Shown: positions 16,095 through 24,163 of the stretch, piece after piece
Position numbering within the stretch: position 1 is the first letter of the stretch
Layout of the letters: every line of letters starts with the position of its first letter
Source of the DNA: an uncultured Pseudomonadota bacterium
GTDB taxonomy: Bacteria > Pseudomonadota > Alphaproteobacteria > RF32 > CAG-239
DNA: 36,000 bases
Direction of reading: 5' to 3'
Assembly (NCBI GenBank): GCA_949295935.1
Contig: CASFMW010000007.1
Span: forward strand, 1 to 36,000
Program-made: the position numbers and the translations under genes
The notes under the pieces: model-generated
Seen by the model: the letters and a program-made list of their open reading frames with translations, nothing else
Database searches by the model: none
What the model was told of the DNA's origin: nothing

Positions 16095-17516
16095 TTAGTT
16101 TTGTTTCGTACTGTTAAAATTAACCCAAATCAAGCGATTAGCATCAAAATACTTGCGTGCCGCATTATTCACTTGTTCCAGCGTCACATCTTGAATATAT
16201 TGATTACGTTTGATTAAAAAATCACTTCCAAGATTTTCTTCCTGCATTGCCACAAGCGTCTCGGCAATATTGGGCAAAGAGGCAAAACGCAAGTTATAGG
16301 AGGAAATAAGATAATTCTTAGCTTGTTCCAATTCCTCTTCAGAAACACCTTCTTTTCCCATCTTGACCCACTCACCGATTAAAAGCGCCTTCGCTTCATC
16401 AAAATTATCCGCCGTGGAAGAAAATCCGCCTTTGATAAGCTGAGCCTTATCTTGAATGCTCAAATAAGCATAAACGCCATAAGTTAAGCCTCTGTCCTCA
16501 CGCAATGCTTTAGACAACCGAGAAGTCAACCCCTGCCCCACAAAAATCTCATTTGCAATATAAAGCGGATAAAAATCAGCATCGCTGCGTTTGACACCCG
16601 GAGCCGTAAAAGTCGCAATACTCTGAGCCATCGGTCGATTAAGATTAAACTCACGAGCCGTCCAGTTTATTGCGGCATTATCAACAAAAGACTGTATACC
16701 GCTTTCAGGCAAAGCCCCAAAAATCTGGTCAATCAGTTTTTTTGCATCATCTTCTGACAAATCACCGGCAACTCCAACAATCAAATTTTTACGCACCAAA
16801 TGATTTTTAACAAAAGTTGATAACCCCTCAGAGCCAATATTTCGAATATCGTCATCATCACCAACCGGATTACGCCCATAAGGATGAGATCCATAAATCT
16901 CTTTTCCCCATGCCAAAGAAAGAGCACTGTCCGGAAATTCTTTTTGCTGTTTAAGCAAAGTTAACAACTGCTCTCTAACCGCCCGAATTTGATCATCATC
17001 AAAGCGCGGCTCAGTTAAGGCCAATTTCAAAAGCCGAGCAGCTGTTTTTTGGTTTTGTTTAAGCGTCAGCATAGCCCCCGAAAAATCGTCAACTCCGGCA
17101 TTAAAAGAGATAGAAATCGCTTTTTCATCAAGAATATCCTTAAAACGACGGCTAGAATAACTTCCGGCACCTTCGGTCAACAAAGCCGCAGCCATCTGCG
17201 AAATTCCATACTCTCCTTTTTCATCAAAAGCCGAACCTGAATTTTTGAACCGAAAAGACAACGCGATAATCGGATTCGTCTTATCTTCAAAATAATAGGC
17301 TTTTATCCCGCTGCGAGAAACAATCTCTTTAACATCTGCCTGAAAAGTACTTTCTTTAAGAATCGAGTTTTCTACCAAACGCTGTGGATTAAACTTAAAA
17401 CTCTTGTATAAAGAGCGCCCGCCATAAACGACTAGAGCAACTAAAACCACAAAACTTAAAAACTTAAATAACTTTGGAGAAAAAGAATTTTTTTTATGAT
17501 AAATACGACGTGCCAT
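16095..17516 (-). CDS. M16 family peptidase-like protein, predicted non-catalytic subunit
   Basis: The 473-residue protein begins with a basic segment and one membrane helix (FLSFVVLVALVVYGG, about residues 19-33), so it is probably anchored on the periplasmic side. The M16 fold is visible in IALSFRFKNSGSAFDEKGEYGISQMAAALL, but the HxxEH zinc site is replaced (GISQMAAALLTEGAG), so it should be inactive. It retains the substrate-binding-type C-domain RxxxY segment, LREDRGLTYGVYAYLS. It lies 3 bases after the active M16 gene. Such active/inactive pairs form heterodimers in other alphaproteobacteria (family knowledge), the likely arrangement here. Substrate unknown. Confidence 0.87.
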   Translation of the reverse strand: MARRIYHKKNSFSPKLFKFLSFVVLVALVVYGGRSLYKSFKFNPQRLVENSILKESTFQADVKEIVSRSGIKAYYFEDKTNPIIALSFRFKNSGSAFDEKGEYGISQMAAALLTEGAGSYSSRRFKDILDEKAISISFNAGVDDFSGAMLTLKQNQKTAARLLKLALTEPRFDDDQIRAVREQLLTLLKQQKEFPDSALSLAWGKEIYGSHPYGRNPVGDDDDIRNIGSEGLSTFVKNHLVRKNLIVGVAGDLSEDDAKKLIDQIFGALPESGIQSFVDNAAINWTAREFNLNRPMAQSIATFTAPGVKRSDADFYPLYIANEIFVGQGLTSRLSKALREDRGLTYGVYAYLSIQDKAQLIKGGFSSTADNFDEAKALLIGEWVKMGKEGVSEEELEQAKNYLISSYNLRFASLPNIAETLVAMQEENLGSDFLIKRNQYIQDVTLEQVNNAARKYFDANRLIWVNFNSTKQN

Positions 17517-17519
17517 AGA

Positions 17520-18854
17520 TTAAGCTCCTTTCTGCGGAAGCAAAAAGCCTTGAACATTAACAGCCTTGCGCAAAAGTTTTACGGCATTATTAATGTCCTG
17601 AAGCTTAACCGCTTCAATGTTTTGATCATAATTTTCAATATCTTCTACCGAAATACCGACTGAAGCTAATGAGCCAACAATTTCAGCCGCATCGCTGGGA
17701 TTATCTTTCAGATAAATAAGTCCGGCCAAAACCTTGTTTTTAACCTTATGGAGTTCTTCCCAGTTTAGGCTACGGATAGAATCTTCCAGAGCCTCATTGA
17801 GCTTTTCTTCAAAAGTTTCAACCGAAACACCTTGTGCCGGTAATGCGGAAATTGAAAAAGTTCCATAACTGCGCGCCGAAAAATCATAAGATGTGCTAAC
17901 CGCAACGGCAACTTCCTCATCTTCGACCAAGCGGCGATAAAGTTGCGACGTATCACCTTCGCCCAAATATGCCGACAACAAAACAAAGGCATAAGCTAAG
18001 GACTTATCCTGCCCCAAAGACGGAACAACAAAACTCTTCACAAAACGAGATGTTTCGATTTGCAGTGCTTTACTTAACACCTTACTTGAAGTTTCATTTT
18101 TAATATCTTGAAATTCTGTATTATTTTTATAATCTGATTTTTCAATTTTACCAAAATATTTTTCAGCTAAGGTCTGAGCCGTAACCACATCAATATCACC
18201 GGACAAAACCAAAATAGCATTATTCGGAACATAATGGGTCTTATAAAAATTTTGAGCATCTTCAAGGGTTAAAGACATAATTTCATTCGGGAAACCGCTA
18301 ACCGGACGAGCATAAGGATGTTCCTGCCACAATGTCCGCCGCATCATCTCACCAAAAGCCGCTGTCGGATTGTTTTCAACCATCTGCATTCTCTCTTGAA
18401 AAACAATTTTTCTTTCTTTTTCAAAAGCTTCCGGCGTAATATTAAGATTTTGCATACGATCTGCTTCTAAAAACATCATAAGTTCCAACCGCGTAATATC
18501 AATAAACTCATGATAAGCCGTCACATCACGCGATGTAAAAGCATTCATCACTCCGCCATTATCGCTGACAATTTGGTTAAACACACCGTCTTCAACATCT
18601 TCGGTTCCGCGAAACATCAAATGCTCCAACAAATGAGCCAATCCGCCCTTTCCTGCCGGCTCATCCACGCTTCCTACCTTATACCAAACCATTTGCTTAA
18701 CAATCGGGGCTTTATGATTAGGTATAACAATAACTTGCAAGCCATTATCAAGCGTAAACTCTTCTATATCAAACAGTTTTGCCTGCGCAGAAGAAAGCGG
18801 CAAAACAAAGCTCAATGTTACCGCTGTGAGTATTGTCTTAAAAAATTTTATCAT
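17520..18854 (-). CDS. M16 family zinc peptidase, catalytic subunit
   Basis: The 444-residue secreted protein has a signal peptide ending near SSAQA. The zinc motif HLLEH is at residues 74-78 in GLAHLLEHLMFRGTE, and the downstream metal Glu lies in the conserved segment near ENNPTAAFGEMMRRTL. HPYARPVSGFPNEI and YVPNNAILVLSGDID are typical of the processing-peptidase-like M16B group. It partners the next gene, which lacks the zinc site. Its start overlaps the BamF-like gene stop by 4 bases (ATGA). The periplasmic substrate is not known. Confidence 0.9.
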   Translation of the reverse strand: MIKFFKTILTAVTLSFVLPLSSAQAKLFDIEEFTLDNGLQVIVIPNHKAPIVKQMVWYKVGSVDEPAGKGGLAHLLEHLMFRGTEDVEDGVFNQIVSDNGGVMNAFTSRDVTAYHEFIDITRLELMMFLEADRMQNLNITPEAFEKERKIVFQERMQMVENNPTAAFGEMMRRTLWQEHPYARPVSGFPNEIMSLTLEDAQNFYKTHYVPNNAILVLSGDIDVVTAQTLAEKYFGKIEKSDYKNNTEFQDIKNETSSKVLSKALQIETSRFVKSFVVPSLGQDKSLAYAFVLLSAYLGEGDTSQLYRRLVEDEEVAVAVSTSYDFSARSYGTFSISALPAQGVSVETFEEKLNEALEDSIRSLNWEELHKVKNKVLAGLIYLKDNPSDAAEIVGSLASVGISVEDIENYDQNIEAVKLQDINNAVKLLRKAVNVQGFLLPQKGA

Positions 18855-19165
18855 TCAGAAACTTTCATCTCGTTGTCTAATTCGGCACGGATATTATCAT
18901 TGTTAGTTTCCGCTCCGATTTGTTTCATAAAGGCTTTCTCCCCACTGGATAAACCATTAAACTTAGCCTTAAGAGCAGCTTGTTTTTGCTGAGAAGATAA
19001 AGGCGTTGTAACCGGACGATTATCATATTCCGGAGGCAAAGACAAAGGCGCTCTGGACATTACCATAAACTCATCCGGAGACTGCTGTGCCCAAGACATT
19101 TTATCAACCGTAGAACATGCCCCGACCGACATTGCCATTACTGCAAGCATAACAATTTTTTTCAT
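18851..19165 (-). CDS. bamF: BamF-like (DUF3035) lipoprotein
   Basis: A 104-residue lipoprotein: signal MKKIVMLAVMAMSVGAC with lipobox Cys, then the DUF3035 hallmark PDEFMVMSRAPLSLPPEY. In Caulobacter a small lipoprotein of this type is an accessory subunit of the outer-membrane beta-barrel assembly complex (family knowledge). I chose ATG at 19165 over an immediately preceding GTG because AAGGAGG lies 8 bases upstream. It follows lspA, the peptidase that would mature it, and precedes the M16 pair. The family call is good; the BAM role here is inferred. Confidence 0.8.
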   Translation of the reverse strand: MKKIVMLAVMAMSVGACSTVDKMSWAQQSPDEFMVMSRAPLSLPPEYDNRPVTTPLSSQQKQAALKAKFNGLSSGEKAFMKQIGAETNNDNIRAELDNEMKVSE

Positions 19166-19168
19166 CAC

Positions 19169-19636
19169 CTAAACCTCCTTAGCTTTCTTAGAAAATATAC
19201 TGTCAAAAATAATGATGGCAGCACCGATACATATAAAACTGTCAGCAGCGTTAAACGCCGGCCAATGATGTGCCCCATAATGAAAATCCAAAAAGTCAAA
19301 AACCGCACCAAGACAAATCCGGTCAACAACATTACCGACAGCTCCACCAACAATAAAGCCAAGAGCCACCAACAATAAAGGACTGCTTTCGTGCTTCATC
19401 CACCATAATAAATATCCGACAATAACAAGTGCCAACAAGGATAACCCGATAATTCCCCAAACACCATAATTATCAAACATCGAAAAGCTGACACCGGTAT
19501 TCCAAGCCGTAATCACATTAAAATAGTCAGTCACCATAATAGCGCCGCGCCCACTCAATAAATCTGTTCTGACCCAATACTTTGTCAGCTGATCAAAAAC
19601 AAAAACAACAAAAGCAACAATAAGCCCCAGTCGCAA
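19169..19636 (-). CDS. lspA: lipoprotein signal peptidase (signal peptidase II)
   Basis: The 155-residue inner-membrane aspartyl protease has four hydrophobic segments. The conserved sites are FDQLTKYWVR near residue 19, NTGVSFSM near 46, GGAVGNVVDRI near 107 (catalytic Asp) and FNAADSFICIG near 128 (second catalytic Asp). It cleaves prolipoproteins just before the lipid-modified Cys. Translation appears to start at TTG, supported by AGGAG seven bases upstream and no in-frame ATG nearby. Likely clients in this window are RlpA and the BamF-like protein. Confidence 0.93.
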   Translation of the reverse strand: MRLGLIVAFVVFVFDQLTKYWVRTDLLSGRGAIMVTDYFNVITAWNTGVSFSMFDNYGVWGIIGLSLLALVIVGYLLWWMKHESSPLLLVALGFIVGGAVGNVVDRICLGAVFDFLDFHYGAHHWPAFNAADSFICIGAAIIIFDSIFSKKAKEV

Positions 19637-19729
19637 ATTTTTTCTCCTAAGTATAAAAAACTGACAACAGTATAACTTCTGTTTTAAGAATGATAAAGCT
19701 AGAAAAACAAGATATACGCAATTTATCTG

Positions 19730-21160
19730 CTAAAAGAGCAAAAGCTTTGCAAGTCCGAGAAAGATAAAATATCCGCCGGAATCGGTTAAAGCAATCAAAA
19801 ACACACCGGAAGACACGGCTGGATCAACTTTTAGCTTGTTTAACACCAGCGGAATAAGTATGCCGGCAAGGCTCGCAATGCACAAATTACACAACATCGC
19901 AATCGCAATAACCAAGCTAAGCTTCTGAAAATCAGGAAACAACAACCATGTAATAAGGGCAATAAGTCCGGCAAATAAAAATCCGTTCATAAACCCAACC
20001 ATAAATTCCTTAAATATCATACGCAGCGTATTGCGTGAGGTCAGCTCCTTCGTTGCCAAAGCTCGCACCACAACGGCCAAAGTTTGGTTTCCGGTTGTTC
20101 CCCCCATTGAGGCCACAATCGGCATCAAAACCGCTAATACCGAAATCTGAGCAATAATGCTTTCAAATCCCCTGACCACGGAAGACGCCAACAAAGTTGC
20201 AATCAAATTTGTAATCAACCACGGAATACGAGACTTCCAAATGCTGTTTACCGACTTATAAACATCACCCTCTTCCGCACCGGAAAGATGCATAATATCC
20301 TCAGACGCTTCTTCGTGAACAATGTCAACCACATCATCAAGATTGATAACTCCGACCAAATGCCCTTTTCCATCGACAACCTCGGCTGCACGCCACCCAT
20401 ATTCACGAAACATATGAGCCACTTCTTCCTGATCGGTATAAACATCTATCGGTACAATCTCACCATCCATAATTGCGGCTAATTTCTCAGAAGCCTTAGC
20501 CCGCAAAAGCTTATCAAGAGCAATTTCTCCTGTCGGACGCATTTTTTCATCTGTCAAAAAGATTGTAAAAAATTCATCCGGCAGATTTTCATCGGTCAAC
20601 AAAAAGTTTTTAGCCTCTTTAACAGTCCAACTGTCCGGCATTGCCACAAAATCACGCGACATAATACGACCGGCCGAATCTTCTGGATAATGCAAAGAAG
20701 AACTGACCTGATATTTTAATTCCGGAGATAATTGACTAAGAATGGACTTCTGTTCATCATCATCCATATGCTCCAGAATTTCAACTGCTTCATCAGAATC
20801 AAGTTCATTAACAATATTAACAATCTGATCTTCATCAAGAGTCTCAATGACTTGCTCTTGAACAACTTCGTTTAATTCCGGAAAAACGCTTGGATCAATA
20901 TGATCGCCCAAAATCTCAATTAACTTTTTACGCTCATCAACATCAAGAGATTCGATAAGGCGGGCCAAATCATATTCATCAAGACCTTCAACAATTTTTC
21001 TAACATGAGATGCATCATTTTCTTCCAACCCGATAAGGACGGAATTAACCATCTTGGTCCCCAGGCCAAGCACCTGATTTTTATGCAAAGCTTGTTTTTT
21101 AGAACGCTTCAGCCGAGAAGACTTCAAAACGGGCTTACGTGATTTTATGCTTTTTTTCAT
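19730..21160 (-). CDS. mgtE: magnesium transporter MgtE
   Basis: The 476-residue protein has a basic N-terminus, an MgtE_N superhelical domain (acidic repeats such as DEDQIVNIVNELDSDEAVEILEHM), two CBS domains (around PDSWTVKEAKNFL and DVYTDQEEVAHMF), and a five-helix membrane domain. The conserved pore segment is MPIVASMGGTTGNQTLAVVVRAL, and SGVFLIALTDSGGYFIFLGLA closes the protein. In this family cytosolic Mg2+ bound by the N and CBS domains shuts the channel. The start at 21160 has AGGAGG four bases away; a longer frame to 21253 adds an implausible N-terminus and was rejected. No Mg2+ riboswitch was recognised in the 90-base leader. Confidence 0.92.
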   Translation of the reverse strand: MKKSIKSRKPVLKSSRLKRSKKQALHKNQVLGLGTKMVNSVLIGLEENDASHVRKIVEGLDEYDLARLIESLDVDERKKLIEILGDHIDPSVFPELNEVVQEQVIETLDEDQIVNIVNELDSDEAVEILEHMDDDEQKSILSQLSPELKYQVSSSLHYPEDSAGRIMSRDFVAMPDSWTVKEAKNFLLTDENLPDEFFTIFLTDEKMRPTGEIALDKLLRAKASEKLAAIMDGEIVPIDVYTDQEEVAHMFREYGWRAAEVVDGKGHLVGVINLDDVVDIVHEEASEDIMHLSGAEEGDVYKSVNSIWKSRIPWLITNLIATLLASSVVRGFESIIAQISVLAVLMPIVASMGGTTGNQTLAVVVRALATKELTSRNTLRMIFKEFMVGFMNGFLFAGLIALITWLLFPDFQKLSLVIAIAMLCNLCIASLAGILIPLVLNKLKVDPAVSSGVFLIALTDSGGYFIFLGLAKLLLF

Positions 21161-21250
21161 AATCCCTCCTTTATGGCTGATGCTTGAAACAAAATCTGCC
21201 TCTTTTTTACATTCTTTAAATAACGAACAAAAGAGCAAAATAAACATACA

Positions 21251-21284
21251 CACAAAAAAAATTCCTCTTCATCAGAGGAATTTT
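21251..21284 (-). terminator. terminator after tRNA-Leu
   Basis: An 11-bp stem (21258-21268 with 21274-21284, AAAATTCCTCT and complement) and 5-base loop. On the minus strand it is followed by a run of T. It touches the tRNA CCA end. Confidence 0.85.
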
Positions 21285-21369
21285 GGTGCGGCCAAGAAGA
21301 CTTGAACTTCCACGGGCTTAGCCCATAACGACCTCAACGTTACGCGTCTACCAGTTCCGCCATGGCCGC
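21284..21369 (-). tRNA. tRNA-Leu (anticodon GAG)
   Basis: From 21369 on the minus strand, GCGGCCA pairs with TGGCCGC, followed by discriminator A and an encoded CCA. The anticodon loop TTGAGGT gives GAG, reading CUC/CUU leucine codons. The long variable arm (TGGGCTTAGCCCG) marks a class II tRNA, and the T-arm carries GTTCAAGTC. Confidence 0.94.
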
Positions 21370-21391
21370 ACAAGAAAAACGAACAAGAATG

Positions 21392-21420
21392 TTAATAATC
21401 CACTTCAAAAAATAAATCAA
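21392..21420 (-). promoter_or_regulatory. candidate tRNA-Leu promoter
   Basis: On the minus strand TTGATT (21420-21415) and TATTAA (21397-21392) are 17 bases apart, with the expected start about 15 bases before the tRNA 5' end. Confidence 0.45.
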
Positions 21421-21456
21421 GCATTTTTTTCAAAAGACTGGAAAAAAATTTATCTT

Positions 21457-21789
21457 TTAAATGGTCATCTGAATAATTTCACGATAGGCCTTGATTGCCG
21501 AATCACGCAAAGCCACAACAGTATCAAGGGTTTGTTCTGCATTAGAGATTGCCAAAACCACATCTTGCACATCAGCTTTTCCTGCGATTCCTTGCATAGA
21601 CATTTTCTCAGCATTTTTAACGGTTCCAACAGCTTCATCCATAACTGAAGACAACACCTGCCCAAAATCAGAAGAAGATTTAGCTTCCTCAGCCGCAACC
21701 GAAGACTTAGCCGGTGTCATACCGCTAAGACGGCCTAAAGCTTGTTGATAAGCATTTAATGCACTAGAAACATCATTAATCACAATCAT
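21457..21789 (-). CDS. fliE: flagellar hook-basal body protein FliE
   Basis: The 110-residue protein matches FliE in length and in its C-terminal half: DVQDVVLAISNAEQTLDTVVALRDSAIKAYREIIQM, here split across the conserved helix, with the family-typical ending YREIIQMTI. FliE joins the MS ring to the proximal rod and is an early export substrate. It lies 10 bases after flgC, last in flgB-flgC-fliE, the usual compact rod operon. Confidence 0.92.
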   Translation of the reverse strand: MIVINDVSSALNAYQQALGRLSGMTPAKSSVAAEEAKSSSDFGQVLSSVMDEAVGTVKNAEKMSMQGIAGKADVQDVVLAISNAEQTLDTVVALRDSAIKAYREIIQMTI

Positions 21790-21799
21790 TCTCCCCTAA

Positions 21800-22213
21800 T
21801 TATTTTAAAACATCCAAAATACGAGAATTCAAATCTCTTGAAGTTTGCATCACGCTTAAATTAGCCTCATAAGAACGCTGAGCTTCTTTCAAATCCATCA
21901 TTTCAATCAACGGATTAACATTCGGCATTTTAACATACCCCTGCTCGTCTGCCGCCGGATGAGACGGATCATATTTCAACACAAAAGGCGATTCGTCATG
22001 AATAACTTTATCCACCTTAACCATATCGGCACCGGTTTCTTGGTCGATATATTGTTTAAAAGTCACCACCTGACGACGATACGGATCACCACCTTTTGTG
22101 ACAGACACAGATTCGGCATTAGCCATATTCTCAGAAATAATGCGCAAACGTTGAGCCTGAGCTTTCATTCCGGAAACAGCGATATCGGCACTGACTGATA
22201 AATCTCCGTTCAT
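21800..22213 (-). CDS. flgC: flagellar basal-body rod protein FlgC
   Basis: The 137-residue rod subunit has the N-terminal heptad-like segment SGMKAQAQRLRIISENMANAES, in which ENMANAES is the rod/hook signature. It also has DPYRRQVVTF, GYVKMPNVNPLIEMMDLKEAQRSYEANL and a C-terminal coil ending SRILDVLK. It is exported through the flagellar type III system. It is 12 bases downstream of flgB and 10 before fliE. Confidence 0.93.
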   Translation of the reverse strand: MNGDLSVSADIAVSGMKAQAQRLRIISENMANAESVSVTKGGDPYRRQVVTFKQYIDQETGADMVKVDKVIHDESPFVLKYDPSHPAADEQGYVKMPNVNPLIEMMDLKEAQRSYEANLSVMQTSRDLNSRILDVLK

Positions 22214-22225
22214 CTACCCCTCCGC

Positions 22226-22645
22226 TTAGGCAGTAATCTTAGTATTAGCCGTTTTCAGCATATCACGAAAAGAGGTATAAATCGTCACCATGCGATTATA
22301 ATCACCTTTGTTTTTGCTGATTTCGTTAAGTTGATCTTCAATCACAACTCCGTTTCCATCAAGAGAAAGCGGATTCTGAGGCTTGGGTGTATAAACCCGA
22401 AACCCAGATTCTGATGACTTCTGATAAGGAAAGTCAAGATGCTTAGGATTCGTTTTAGCCAGCTCTAACTTTTTCTCACCAACCTGCCCAAGTTCATAAG
22501 AAAAATCAGGTTTTTCAATATCTTTTGGCAAATAATTAGGCGTATTAGCATTAGCCACATTTGTCGCCAACACTTTTTGCCGCTCGCTCAAAAAAGAACG
22601 CTGTTTATCTACCATTCTAAAAAGAGCCAGATTATTAAGATCCAT
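22226..22645 (-). CDS. flgB: flagellar basal-body rod protein FlgB
   Basis: The 139-residue proximal rod subunit has RQKVLATNVANANTPNYLPKDI near residue 22, the rod signature, and a C-terminus ending in NRMVTIYTSFRDMLKTANTKI. I set the start at 22645 because GGAAGGAG sits at ribosome-site distance and matches FlgB N-termini; a longer frame to 22735 crosses the predicted promoter and was rejected. It is the first gene of flgB-flgC-fliE, behind a sigma-54-like promoter. Confidence 0.92.
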   Translation of the reverse strand: MDLNNLALFRMVDKQRSFLSERQKVLATNVANANTPNYLPKDIEKPDFSYELGQVGEKKLELAKTNPKHLDFPYQKSSESGFRVYTPKPQNPLSLDGNGVVIEDQLNEISKNKGDYNRMVTIYTSFRDMLKTANTKITA

Positions 22646-22701
22646 GAGCTCACTCCTTCCCCAAAAACGCAGTATCACATTCCCCAACGTGACAATCCGC
22701 A

Positions 22702-22718
22702 TGCAAATTTTGTGCCAA
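22702..22718 (-). promoter_or_regulatory. sigma-54 (-24/-12) promoter of flgBC-fliE
   Basis: On the minus strand TTGGCAC-AAAAT-TTGCA has GG (-24) and GC (-12) exactly 10 bases apart, fitting the RpoN consensus TGGCAC-N5-TTGC. The start would fall about 45 bases before flgB. Confidence 0.75.
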
Positions 22719-22790
22719 GTAAAAACCATTGCCAAACTCTAAAAAAAAGCATAATATAAATAATATGGCAAAAGATTAAAGGCACAAAAT

Positions 22791-23111
22791 ATGTCTGACT
22801 CGGATAATAACAAATCAAAAGAGAAAAACAAGAACGGCAAAGAGTTTTCCCCAGCTTATGCTGTTGCCTTAGGATATGATAAAGAAAAAGACAACGCCCC
22901 AAAAGTCTTAGCCAAAGGCCAAGACCATGTTGCCGAAAAAATTATCCAAATTGCCTTATCGGAAGGAATAGAAATCCGCCAAGACGCCGACTTAATCGAA
23001 ATCCTCAAGGCGGTTGATATTGATGAAGAAATCCCAACCGAAGCCTTCGCTGCTGTGGCAGAAATTCTATCTTACATCTATAAAATGAATGCACAAAAAA
23101 GCCGAGACTAA
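22791..23111 (+). CDS. FlhB C-terminal-domain homologue (FhlB-like)
   Basis: The 106-residue soluble protein has a charged N-terminus followed by the cytoplasmic-domain pattern of the FlhB/YscU export switch: PAYAVALGYDKEKDNAPKVLAKG, then AEKIIQIALSEGIEIRQDADLIEILKAVDIDEEIP. It lacks the membrane half and the autocleavage NPTH site, as in stand-alone FhlB proteins. Such proteins can partly substitute for the FlhB C-domain in substrate switching (family knowledge). It is divergent from flgB across a 145-base region. AAAGG lies 8 bases before the ATG. Confidence 0.82.
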   Translation: MSDSDNNKSKEKNKNGKEFSPAYAVALGYDKEKDNAPKVLAKGQDHVAEKIIQIALSEGIEIRQDADLIEILKAVDIDEEIPTEAFAAVAEILSYIYKMNAQKSRD

Positions 23112-23119
23112 GCTCGGCT
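23100..23119. terminator. bidirectional terminator overlapping a stop codon
   Basis: AGCCGAG (23100-23106) pairs with CTCGGCT (23113-23119) around a 6-base loop that contains part of the fhlB-like TAA. The minus-strand reading is followed by six T, so it most clearly ends the converging gene at 23126. Confidence 0.75.
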
Positions 23120-23125
23120 CAAATT

Positions 23126-24049
23126 TTAAATTTTAGATTTTGGAAAAAATAGTACATCATCAGGCGGTGCAATCTTAAAATTTAGATCCGCATAATGAAT
23201 ATCACCGCTTTTCAGAGCAACGGCCACATGCTTTGAATCTTGATAACCAACAATCCAAGCCGGAACACACTCTCCTTTTTTAACTTCGTAAATCGGAATC
23301 AAATGCCCATAAAACTTAACCCCAGGGAACTGCTTAACAATATCCTCAAAATAAGAACGTGCTTCGTCTTTTGTAAGAATATCACCCTGTTTTTCAATAA
23401 AACGTCGCCCTGTGAAATAATAAGTTTTTCCAGACAAGAGACCAAAAACTTTTGGAGACTTAAGCAACCTTAACTCTTGACTAAGAGTATATTCTTCACA
23501 ATTTTTATTAACAACCAGTGTTTTTTCCCTATTTTTATAAAGAAATTTATAACAATACCCAAATACCATATCTGTATGATACGGAATTAATTTTTTATTA
23601 GGGACAAAAGCCTCTCGTTGCAAAATTTCATCTGAAGAAAAAAGCAAACAGACATTTAACCTGGCTAGAGCATCGTCAATGTTTTCAACCATCTTCGAAA
23701 AACCACGCCATTCTTGATAATACGCTCCTTGTTTCACATAAAACTTAACATATTTGCTACATAATTCTGTCTCACTTAAATATATATTTTTAGAAAGAAG
23801 AATTGACGTTTCAATAGCGGTTTCATTGGCAATCGGATAATACAACAATTGCAACTGAGACTGTGGATTATTCTTACGGGCAAAAATCACAGCAACAGCA
23901 AAGACATAAGGTTCAGACTGTTTACCTGGAACACCTACACGATACAAAGCCGCATCCTTGATTTTTTCAAATTCGATAAGTTTATCAGCATACACTGAAC
24001 ACAGATAACAAGAGATTTTCTCAAAATCTAATTTCTTCGTTATTTCCAT
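23126..24049 (-). CDS. unknown protein, paralogue A of an unrecognised family
   Basis: I do not recognise this 307-residue protein. It has no signal peptide or membrane segment and is rich in aromatic residues. The C-terminal third contains KTYYFTGRRFIEKQGDI, LTKDEARSYFEDIVKQFPG and SGDIHYADL. These line up with the neighbouring gene's LKYFYFNGERFNSRQGKYV, VTEKEAFSTIERISKKYPN and SGEFELLE, so the two are divergent paralogues along most of their length. The ATG has no clear ribosome site. A possible promoter lies upstream (TTGAAT-N17-TATACA on the minus strand). No catalytic motif is evident. Confidence 0.75.
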   Translation of the reverse strand: MEITKKLDFEKISCYLCSVYADKLIEFEKIKDAALYRVGVPGKQSEPYVFAVAVIFARKNNPQSQLQLLYYPIANETAIETSILLSKNIYLSETELCSKYVKFYVKQGAYYQEWRGFSKMVENIDDALARLNVCLLFSSDEILQREAFVPNKKLIPYHTDMVFGYCYKFLYKNREKTLVVNKNCEEYTLSQELRLLKSPKVFGLLSGKTYYFTGRRFIEKQGDILTKDEARSYFEDIVKQFPGVKFYGHLIPIYEVKKGECVPAWIVGYQDSKHVAVALKSGDIHYADLNFKIAPPDDVLFFPKSKI

Positions 24050-24130
24050 AATAGTTATAAAATTAAGTAATACATAAAATAATAATAAAATTGTATAGCG
24101 AATCTACCATTTTAATTCAAATTGTCAAGA

Positions 24131-24161
24131 AAAAAGACGGACAAAATTTGTCCGTCTTTTT
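24131..24161 (-). terminator. intrinsic terminator of paralogue B gene
   Basis: AAAAAGACGGACAAA pairs with TTTGTCCGTCTTTTT at 24131-24145 and 24147-24161; the central bases form the loop. Flanking A and T runs allow either direction, but the minus-strand gene stopping at 24164 is the natural client. Confidence 0.85.
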
Positions 24162-24163
24162 GT

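Noticed and set aside
21161..21253. Mg2+ riboswitch or N-terminal extension of mgtE
   Set aside because: No conserved M-box features; the extra frame encodes an implausible N-terminus and lies upstream of a strong AGGAGG-ATG.
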